Origin: Promethearchaeota archaeon
GTDB taxonomy: Archaea; Asgardarchaeota; Lokiarchaeia; Sigyniarchaeales; SOKP01
DNA: 7,802 nt
Reading direction: 5' to 3'
Assembly: GCA_030615235.1 (NCBI GenBank)
Contig: JAUWZR010000120.1
Coordinates: 1 to 7,802, forward strand
Below are positions 1 to 6,330 of this stretch, one piece after another; position 1 is the stretch's first letter, and the number at the start of each line of letters is the position of its first letter. The notes under the pieces are model-generated. The model made no database searches and was not told where the DNA came from. It saw only the letters and a list, made by a program, of their open reading frames with translations. A program made the translations under genes and the position numbers.

Positions 1-485
1 GATGTTAATCTCCTCTCATCTTCTAAAGATAAATTAGATCTAGCTAATTTTAACAATTTTAAAAGACGGCTATCCACAATATTTGTTGAATATGATGCAA
101 ACCTATCCAAATTTATTTTTGGTTTATTCTTTTCTTCTACATCTTTTTCGATGAAGAACTTAAACGCCTTAATTTTATTTAAGAAATATAAATTCTCTCT
201 TTGTAAAAGCATCTGATTATCTCGTTCGCTTATAGCATATCTTTGAACATCAACATTATCGCATTTTTCATTTATTGCAATCTTAAGAATGTTATTTTCT
301 ATGAGAGAGAGAGCTACAAAAAAGGGTAGGTTGTATTTTTCACCTTTCTCAAAAGGACCAAAATCGCTTCCTAGTATGGAAAAACGATTATAATCTTTTG
401 TACATTCGGTAGCGATTTCTTCGTTTTTGAAAATAAAATTTACCCGATTTAAAGAATCCTCTAGTTTTACTCCAATTTTTTCCAA
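1..485 (-). CDS. gins23: GINS complex subunit Gins23 (Psf2/Psf3-like), 3' end cut by window edge
   Basis: GINS is the tetrameric factor that binds MCM and Cdc45/RecJ to form the active replicative helicase. The 161 visible codons show a small beta-rich B-domain first (about residues 1-75), with the signature LGSDFGPF (38-45), then G48 and LPFFVALSL (53-61). A helical A-domain follows from about residue 85, with SERDN (86-90), a long helix to about 117, and VDSRLLKLLKLA (137-148), the typical D-x-R-x-x-K-L segment of GINS. The B-then-A order marks the Psf2/Psf3 (Gins23) class rather than Sld5/Psf1 (Gins51), and the motifs look most like Psf2. Compared with the usual 160-190 residues, only the last 20-30 should be missing past position 1. 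An in-frame stop lies at 512-510 and there is no ATG after it, so TTG at 485 is the most likely start (ATT at 509 is the alternative). I see no Shine-Dalgarno. It is divergent from the HEAT protein gene. Confidence 0.85.
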   Translation of the reverse strand, partial: MEKIGVKLEDSLNRVNFIFKNEEIATECTKDYNRFSILGSDFGPFEKGEKYNLPFFVALSLIENNILKIAINEKCDNVDVQRYAISERDNQMLLQRENLYFLNKIKAFKFFIEKDVEEKNKPKINLDRFASYSTNIVDSRLLKLLKLARSNLSLEDERRLT

Positions 486-540
486 TTTAAAACACGCTTT
501 ATTTAAAATTTAATAGTCTTCAATTCTTTATTGTACTAAA

Positions 541-552
541 TTTATCTTAAGC
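541..552 (-). promoter_or_regulatory. possible TATA/BRE element for gins23
   Basis: Read on the minus strand this is GCTTAAGATAAA, similar to an archaeal box A. It lies about 56-67 nt before the TTG start, which would give an untranslated leader of roughly 35 nt. A second weak candidate, ACAATAAAG, lies at about 533-525. The DNA is so AT-rich that such matches arise easily by chance. Confidence 0.22.
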
Positions 553-557
553 TACAG

Positions 558-568
558 AAATATAAATG
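558..568 (+). promoter_or_regulatory. candidate TATA box for the HEAT-repeat membrane protein gene
   Basis: The sequence AAATATAAATG contains a TATAAA core at 561-566. With the usual archaeal spacing of about 25 nt, transcription would start near 590, only about ten bases before the GTG at 599. This fits a leaderless or very short-leader mRNA and agrees with the absence of a Shine-Dalgarno before that start. Confidence 0.38.
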
Positions 569-598
569 TATTAAATTATTAATATTCCAAAAAATATC

Positions 599-3500
599 GT
601 GAATAATTTGCTTATTGAACTTATTCTTTTTATAATTTTTTTATTTTTATTCGCAGTAGGATTCTTCATAATCTATAAACAAGTAGCTTTGGTTAAAAAA
701 GGAGAATTTAACCTTAGAGATCGCCTTCAATGTTTAATATATGGGCTTATCTTCGGCGCAGGCGTGATAATCGTTATTGCGATGGCATTCATTTTTGCCG
801 TAAAAACTCCCGAATTTTGGCAAAATAGTAGTTTAACACCCCCCAATATCAGCCCTTTTGCGTTATTAATTCCTCTTACTTTCTGTGTTGGATATATATC
901 GTTCTATCCGTTGATTGATTTCCTCTTCATTGCGTTAAGTTCAGAATCAGATGAAGGACTCACTCCATTTCATAAATTTATAAGTAATAAGATTATCAAT
1001 TTTTCTAAAAGTAAGATAATCTCTGTGTTAATGGCAGTTTTATTATATTTTTTGTTTATCATACCACCTCTGTTGTTGACTTTAACGGGTTTGCCATTTT
1101 TAATGATATGGATTTCCTGGTTACTAATTTACCCTTTAATGATTCTTACTTTTTATGGATCTAAGGGTTACATCGCAGGGATTACCAACGAATACTATCA
1201 CATCCCTGAACTCAAAAGGTCTATATTTTTAAATTTCGAAGATAGCAAAAGAGGCATGAAACAATTTATTTCAAATCCCAAATCATATATAATGTTAGGT
1301 TTAATGCTATTCGTGTTTATATGGGCATGGATTTCGTTATTTCAGACGATACTTTTCTTTTTTTCAGGATCACTTGCAATTTCTACGATGACTTCTTATT
1401 TTGTTTTTGTAACTCTTTTATTTGGCATTATTGGCTATTTTACGCGATTCTGGGGTCGTAAGATTAAATATCGTGGTATCGACATTTATTTCGCTGCTTA
1501 TTTAATGGCAGCTATTGGAATTAATGTGCTAGTAAATTTTTTAATAGTTAACATAGATAAATTAACGGAAACTTTTAATTTTTGGATACTTTCAGCTGAA
1601 CTTATTCCTAATTCTATTATGTTTGCTTGGGCAGCTATAATAGAAGAAATTTTTATGCTTACATTTACAACTTATTATTTCTTGTCAAAAAATAATAATT
1701 TTACTAAGAATCTTAAATATTCTAAGATTATAGAGTACGGTCAAACATTTGATGCTATACCTTTGTTTAATTTCATAAAAAGTTCTGATCCCTTGCTTAG
1801 GGATCACGCAGAGAAGACCCTTTTAATGATGTACGAGCGAATTCCTTTAAAATCAGAAATTTCTTTGGACGATTGGAAATACAAAGATTCTTTATTGGAT
1901 GGAATATCTGATTCAAATCCGAATTCAAGAAGAATATCTATTCAAATATTAAAAAAATTGGAGAAAGATGCCTCCGAAGTAGTGATACCGTGGATCCTAG
2001 AAGCTCTCGAATCACCAAATTATGATAAAAGTATACCTATTGCTGAATTAATACTTCACGCTGAAGATTCGTTAATAAAAAAAATACCAATAACAATCAT
2101 TAGAAACCTAATATCAGATACTGAGTGGAGAATGAAACTGATCGGGTTAAAGTTATTAACCAAATTAATTGCTATTGAAAAAGCTTCAGTTCAAAATATA
2201 AATTTAATGAAATTGTTAAACGATCCAAACAGTTTCGTTCAAATAGAAATTCTAAATCTGCTATCAGAGACACAGTTGAATGTGGAACCTGAAATCTTAC
2301 TAAATAAAATTCATCACCCTAATCAAAACATTAGAGCAGCGGCAATTCGAAACTTGAAAAATCTCAATCTTGAAAAAATTGATTCCAATATTGTTAAGAC
2401 ATTAATTCCCTTGATGCACGATACCAATAGTAATGTACGAGCTTCTATTTTTGACGTAATTTCTAAAATCGGAAACTTTAAGAAATATTCTATTCCTATC
2501 TCGTCTTTCTATGAAGGATTACTAAATTCAGAAGAAAAGGTAAGGAAATCATCAGTCTTAGCTCTAGAAAAATATTATGCTGAAGAACCAAAGTCCATCG
2601 ATCTAGAAAAAATTATCAGTCAAATTGATACTGAAAATTTAGATTCATTAAATAGTATTATTTCTCTATTAGGTATAATATGGCAAAGTAATCCTGAAAA
2701 GATATTAACAACTTTATTAATATTTATAAAATTCAACAATTCCGAGTTAAAAAAAGGAATTTCAGATATTATTGTTAAGAACTTTAAGAAAAACCCAACT
2801 CTAATTTTAGATAATTTAATCAAAATTAAAGATGAAACAAAATTTATATCAAAAGGTATTATTTCCCAAACGATTATTAAGATATGCAGACAATATCCGA
2901 ATGAAATAATCCCAAAACTAATTGATCAGTTGAATTCGGAAGATCTTGATACAAAAATTAATATCATCTCTTCGCTGGATGGGTTAATAGACGAATTTAT
3001 CGATTTAATAGCAGTTAATTCAATTTTAGGAATAATTAAAGGCGAAAATGAGATTGTTCTAAAGAAAGAAACCGCTTTCTTAATATCAAAAATTTCAAAA
3101 ACAAAACCCTTAGCATTAACATCTGTATTAACAGAATTATTACAATTTCTCCCTGAACAAGAATTATCTGTTAGAATTGTTTTAACTAAATCTATATTGG
3201 AAATATCAAAAAATTTACCGGATATTATACCCATTCCTCTCGTTTTAGAATACTTATCAGATTCCGATTCATTCATTAGAGAAACAAGTGTGAAAATTTT
3301 AGGCTATATTGGAAAAACTCTGCCAATGCCTATTATTGATGCTTTAATTAACCAAGCTTTAATTGACGAAGATTGGATCGTACGGGAAGCTACAGTTACA
3401 AGTTTAGGAAAACTAATCCCATTTATTGAAGACAAGGAATTAATTATTAAGAATTTAGTAAGTTTAATGGATGACGACAAAAGTTGGGTCCGACGATCAT

Positions 3501-3955
3501 CAATGAAAATACTTTCTTCAATTAAAGAAATTTCCGAATCTAAAATCCCCTTGATAAAAGTTTCGGAAAACCTATTGAACAAAGACCCTAAGGTTAGAGA
3601 AGGAGCAGCTAATTTATTAAAAATATATAGCTTTGAATATATCGATAAAGTTTTTCAGAATATTATATCATTGTTAGGGGACGAAGTAGAAGATGTTAGA
3701 GCAACGACCGTAGATGTAATGGTGAAAATCATCCAAGAAAGGGGTATAACTAAAATACTCTCAAAATTATTAAAAAATTTAAGCGATGAATCCACTATAG
3801 AAACACAACAATCAATAGCAATTATATTGGGGCGAACAGTTAGATATGCAGATGAAAAAATAAAAAAGAGGGTAATATCCTTACTTAAAATTAGATGTGA
3901 AATGTCACAAGATAAAATTATTTGCGAAATCCTACATAAATTAAGAGAAGGTTAA
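599..3955 (+). CDS. large polytopic membrane protein with C-terminal HEAT-like repeats, function unknown
   Basis: I do not recognise a named family for this 1118-residue protein. Hydrophobic stretches suggest about nine membrane helices in the first 365 residues: roughly 4-26, 45-67, 87-113, 140-162, 164-187, 230-255, 262-283, 295-318 and 334-362. From about residue 375 to the end the protein is all helical repeats of HEAT type, with a recurring D-x-x-x-x-VR-x-x-(A/S) core. Clear units include HPNQNIRAAA (573-582), DTNSNVRAS (608-616), EEKVRKSS (645-652), DSDSFIRETS (888-897), DEDWIVREA (923-931), DDDKSWVRRS (958-967), DPKVREGAA (996-1004) and DEVEDVRAT (1028-1036), spaced about 36 residues apart. 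HEAT solenoids usually bind proteins, so a membrane-anchored scaffold is a fair inference; no catalytic motif is seen. GTG at 599 is the first standard start after an in-frame stop at 572-574. The gene is divergent from gins23 and lies 179 bp before mcm on the same strand. Confidence 0.85.
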   Translation: MNNLLIELILFIIFLFLFAVGFFIIYKQVALVKKGEFNLRDRLQCLIYGLIFGAGVIIVIAMAFIFAVKTPEFWQNSSLTPPNISPFALLIPLTFCVGYISFYPLIDFLFIALSSESDEGLTPFHKFISNKIINFSKSKIISVLMAVLLYFLFIIPPLLLTLTGLPFLMIWISWLLIYPLMILTFYGSKGYIAGITNEYYHIPELKRSIFLNFEDSKRGMKQFISNPKSYIMLGLMLFVFIWAWISLFQTILFFFSGSLAISTMTSYFVFVTLLFGIIGYFTRFWGRKIKYRGIDIYFAAYLMAAIGINVLVNFLIVNIDKLTETFNFWILSAELIPNSIMFAWAAIIEEIFMLTFTTYYFLSKNNNFTKNLKYSKIIEYGQTFDAIPLFNFIKSSDPLLRDHAEKTLLMMYERIPLKSEISLDDWKYKDSLLDGISDSNPNSRRISIQILKKLEKDASEVVIPWILEALESPNYDKSIPIAELILHAEDSLIKKIPITIIRNLISDTEWRMKLIGLKLLTKLIAIEKASVQNINLMKLLNDPNSFVQIEILNLLSETQLNVEPEILLNKIHHPNQNIRAAAIRNLKNLNLEKIDSNIVKTLIPLMHDTNSNVRASIFDVISKIGNFKKYSIPISSFYEGLLNSEEKVRKSSVLALEKYYAEEPKSIDLEKIISQIDTENLDSLNSIISLLGIIWQSNPEKILTTLLIFIKFNNSELKKGISDIIVKNFKKNPTLILDNLIKIKDETKFISKGIISQTIIKICRQYPNEIIPKLIDQLNSEDLDTKINIISSLDGLIDEFIDLIAVNSILGIIKGENEIVLKKETAFLISKISKTKPLALTSVLTELLQFLPEQELSVRIVLTKSILEISKNLPDIIPIPLVLEYLSDSDSFIRETSVKILGYIGKTLPMPIIDALINQALIDEDWIVREATVTSLGKLIPFIEDKELIIKNLVSLMDDDKSWVRRSSMKILSSIKEISESKIPLIKVSENLLNKDPKVREGAANLLKIYSFEYIDKVFQNIISLLGDEVEDVRATTVDVMVKIIQERGITKILSKLLKNLSDESTIETQQSIAIILGRTVRYADEKIKKRVISLLKIRCEMSQDKIICEILHKLREG

Positions 3956-3957
3956 AA

Positions 3958-3971
3958 AAAACCAAGGTTTT
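3958..3971 (+). terminator. short inverted repeat just after the HEAT gene stop
   Basis: AAAACC and GGTTTT pair around two A residues, effectively a five-pair stem with a CAAG loop, three bases after the stop codon. The stem is weak and its 3' side is U-rich, like a minimal intrinsic terminator. It may add to the stronger oligo-T signal downstream. Confidence 0.3.
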
Positions 3972-4018
3972 ATTGATATTTCTGTGGAGTATTTCACTAA
4001 ACTAATTATCTCTTATTA

Positions 4019-4041
4019 TTTTTTTCCGACAATTTTTATTT
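4019..4041 (+). terminator. oligo-T tract terminator between the HEAT gene and mcm
   Basis: A run of seven T (4019-4025) is followed eight bases later by five T and then ATTT. Archaeal RNA polymerase stops at T-rich tracts like these without needing a hairpin. The site lies about 64 nt after the HEAT gene stop and before the candidate mcm promoter, which suggests the two genes are transcribed separately. Confidence 0.5.
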
Positions 4042-4044
4042 ACT

Positions 4045-4059
4045 GCTTAATAAGCTTAA
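4045..4059 (+). repeat. small direct and inverted repeat upstream of mcm
   Basis: GCTTAA occurs twice, at 4045-4050 and 4054-4059, nine bases apart. GCTTA/TAAGC also forms a perfect five-base inverted repeat around A4050. The position, just upstream of the likely TATA element, would suit a regulator site or part of the core promoter. Chance is possible in such AT-rich DNA. Confidence 0.3.
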
Positions 4060-4074
4060 ATCGTTAATATATTA
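4054..4074 (+). promoter_or_regulatory. candidate mcm promoter (box A)
   Basis: Two TATA-like elements lie here: GCTTAAAT at 4054-4061 and TAATATATTA at 4065-4074. A start about 25 nt downstream of either gives a leader of roughly 35-50 nt, long enough to contain the ribosome binding site at 4123-4130. I cannot choose between them. Confidence 0.35.
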
Positions 4075-4122
4075 GATTAAAATATCACCAAAAATAATTT
4101 GGGTATATCAATGTTATAATAA

Positions 4123-4130
4123 AGGTGATC
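4123..4130 (+). promoter_or_regulatory. strong Shine-Dalgarno that fixes the TTG start of mcm
   Basis: AGGTGATC is a full match to the complement of the archaeal 16S rRNA 3' end (GATCACCT). It ends four bases before TTG at 4135, a normal spacing. The next ATG, at 4147, would be 16 bases away, which is too far, so TTG is preferred as the initiator. Confidence 0.75.
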
Positions 4131-4134
4131 TCGT

Positions 4135-6261
4135 TTGACAACGCCAATGTCCACCCCTAGTATACCTATTCACAAAATTCAGCGTTTTGAAGAATTTTTT
4201 AGATTATTTGAAGAAACGCCAGGAGTATATAAATATCTAGATTTGATTAATGATGTTATTTCAAAAAGTGGCAACATATTAACTATTTCCTACGAAGATT
4301 TATTAGCATTTGATCCTCAAATTGCTGAGCTTTTAAGAAAAGATCCTAGTTCCCTTTTAGAAGATGCTATTGACGCTTTCAAGAACATCATGAAATTTCA
4401 AGGCGGTAGTCTAATTGTTCAAGATTACTTTGTTAGGATAACAACCAAAGACGAACTGAGTCCCCTATTTATAACTCTAAGAGGTTTAAGGGCAAAAAAC
4501 ATAGATCATCTTGTGTGGACTAAAGGAATTTTAGTGAGGAGTTCAACGATAAGACCAAAATTAATTAAAGCAGAGTTCGAATGTATGACATGTGGTGCCA
4601 AATTTGAAGTTTTACAACTTACATCTAAAGTAAAATGGCCAAATTTTTGTTCTAATACGCGCTGCAAAGCAAAATCTCAATCAGATTTCAGGCTTATTTC
4701 TAAAAATTCTGAATTTATAGATTGGCAAAGCGTCATGATCCAAGAAATTCCCGAAGATTTGCCTCCTGGTAGAATACCAAGAGCGATTCAAGCAATATTA
4801 ACTTACGATTTAGTAGATAGTGTAAAACCTGGTGATAGGGTCACTTTAATGGGGACATTTAAATCAGTTTTAGCGCAATCTACTAAAAGTATGAATAGTA
4901 CCCTCTTTAAAACTTATATCGATGTCAATTACATCGATCCAGAAGACAAGACAGAAGGATTTATTGAATTATCTAAAAGAGATAAAGAGGAGATTGAAAG
5001 ATTATCAAAAGAACCCATGATACAAAAGAAAATAGCAAGGTCTATATCCCCAGTTATCTATGGAAGAGACGAGTTGAAAATGGCTACAGCATTAAGTTTA
5101 TTTGGGGGTACTAGAAAGAAACGACCCGGGGGAGGATATAAACGAGGTGATATACATATTTTATTTGTGGGGGATCCAGGTACTGGTAAATCAGAGATTC
5201 TAAAAAGTGCAATCGAAGTATCACCTCGCGGTTTGTATACATCAGGGAAAGGGTCAACGGCAGTAGGTCTAACCGCTGCGGTTATTAAGGATACTGAAAC
5301 CGGTCAAATGAACCTTGAGGCAGGGGCCATTATACTTGCTAATGGAGGCGTCGCTGCTATAGACGAATTTGATAAAATGGATCCATCCGATAGATCAGCT
5401 CTACACGAAGCAATGGAGCAACAAACTGTTAGTATTGCGAAAGCAGGAATTGTCGCTACTTTAAAAGCCCAAACAGCGATCATAGCTGCAGCAAATCCTC
5501 GTACTGGAAGATATGATCGCTACAAAACACCTACACAAAACATTAATCTTCCGCCTTCGCTTTTATCTCGTTTTGATTTAATTTTTATAGTTATGGACAA
5601 ACCAGATCCAGCTAATGACGCACAAATGGCAGAGTTTATATTACAAAACTCAATGCAAGGACCAAAGGATAACATAAATAGTAAATCAGGTAATTTAGCT
5701 CCTATTGATAATGAACTTTTAAAAAAATACATTAAACTTGCAAGAAGGAATTGTTTTCCTGTATTGGGTGAAGAAGCAAAGGAAAAAATTAAAGACTTCT
5801 ATTTACAACTTCGAGGTCAATACGACAGTGAAGATGCGATTGTTTCGATTTTAGCAAGAAATCTAGATGCTCTCGTGCGATTGAGTGAAGCTTATGCAAA
5901 AATGGCATTAAGGAATAAAGTCATCAAAAGTGATGTTGAAGAAATTATCAAATTATTTAAGAGGTATTTAAAAGATACAGGTTACGATGAAAGCACGGGA
6001 AAGATTGATATGGATAGGATTTTAGTTGGCCAGTCTCGGAGCTCTATCAATAAACTTGATAAAATGCTTACCAGATTAAAAGAAATATTTGAAGATAACA
6101 ATTGGAAAGCTTTAGAAAAAAGAAATGTCATACAAATTCTTGAGCTTGAAGAAAATTTAGATGAAAAATGGATTAAAGATGCTATGGAAGAACTTGTTAA
6201 AGAGGGCACTCTTTATGAGCCAAGGAATAACACAATTAAATTTACTAATAAGGATGATTAA
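4135..6261 (+). CDS. mcm: MCM replicative DNA helicase
   Basis: This is the hexameric 3'-5' motor that unwinds DNA at the replication fork. The protein has 708 residues, normal or slightly long for archaeal MCM, with no intein. The N-terminal part holds a zinc site of four cysteines (C150, C153, C172, C177) and an OB fold to about residue 270. The AAA+ core has Walker A GDPGTGKSE (346-354, K352), Walker B AAIDEFDKM (407-415), the pre-sensor-1 hairpin lysine K436 in SIAKAG, sensor 1 AAANP (N454), the arginine finger in SLLSRFD (R479) and the sensor 2 arginine R575 in ARNLDALVRL. A winged-helix domain fills about 635-708. All catalytic residues I can place are present, so it should be active. 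The start is TTG, chosen because of the strong Shine-Dalgarno. It has its own candidate promoter; the helicase gene 69 bp downstream could be co-transcribed. Confidence 0.97.
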   Translation: MTTPMSTPSIPIHKIQRFEEFFRLFEETPGVYKYLDLINDVISKSGNILTISYEDLLAFDPQIAELLRKDPSSLLEDAIDAFKNIMKFQGGSLIVQDYFVRITTKDELSPLFITLRGLRAKNIDHLVWTKGILVRSSTIRPKLIKAEFECMTCGAKFEVLQLTSKVKWPNFCSNTRCKAKSQSDFRLISKNSEFIDWQSVMIQEIPEDLPPGRIPRAIQAILTYDLVDSVKPGDRVTLMGTFKSVLAQSTKSMNSTLFKTYIDVNYIDPEDKTEGFIELSKRDKEEIERLSKEPMIQKKIARSISPVIYGRDELKMATALSLFGGTRKKRPGGGYKRGDIHILFVGDPGTGKSEILKSAIEVSPRGLYTSGKGSTAVGLTAAVIKDTETGQMNLEAGAIILANGGVAAIDEFDKMDPSDRSALHEAMEQQTVSIAKAGIVATLKAQTAIIAAANPRTGRYDRYKTPTQNINLPPSLLSRFDLIFIVMDKPDPANDAQMAEFILQNSMQGPKDNINSKSGNLAPIDNELLKKYIKLARRNCFPVLGEEAKEKIKDFYLQLRGQYDSEDAIVSILARNLDALVRLSEAYAKMALRNKVIKSDVEEIIKLFKRYLKDTGYDESTGKIDMDRILVGQSRSSINKLDKMLTRLKEIFEDNNWKALEKRNVIQILELEENLDEKWIKDAMEELVKEGTLYEPRNNTIKFTNKDD

Positions 6262-6266
6262 TTTCT

Positions 6267-6274
6267 CTTAAATT
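6267..6274 (+). promoter_or_regulatory. possible box A for the UvrD-type helicase gene
   Basis: CTTAAATT lies 57-64 nt upstream of the ATG at 6331, in the 69-bp gap after mcm. A start near 6297 would leave a leader of about 35 nt. Another AT-rich element, TATTATATATTA (6314-6325), is too close to the ATG to serve it easily. Read-through from mcm is equally possible, since I see no convincing terminator in this gap. Confidence 0.2.
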
Positions 6275-6330
6275 AGCAATTCCTTTTCAAATTCAATTAA
6301 AACTAAATTGTATTATTATATATTATAGGG

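Noticed and set aside
1640..1660. EE pair in a membrane helix as a CPBP/CAAX-type intramembrane protease motif
   Set aside because: That family needs E-E-x-x-x-R plus downstream histidine or asparagine motifs. Here the pair is followed by IFML with no arginine, and the partner motifs are absent.
2620..3582. Open minus-strand frames at 2620-2823, 2926-3276 and 3304-3582
   Set aside because: They lie wholly antisense to the HEAT-repeat coding sequence, show no domain signature, and are short frames expected opposite AT-rich coding DNA.
3956..4134. Replication origin in the AT-rich gap before mcm
   Set aside because: I see no origin recognition box repeats and no orc1/cdc6 gene nearby; AT-richness alone is not evidence in this genome.
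5170..5197. MCM Walker A reading GTGKSE instead of the commoner GTAKSQ as a functional oddity
   Set aside because: Archaeal MCMs vary at this position and the catalytic lysine and serine are intact, so it is ordinary variation.
4135..6261. Intein in MCM
   Set aside because: The length is 708 residues and Walker A, Walker B and sensor motifs are continuous at normal spacing, so nothing is inserted.
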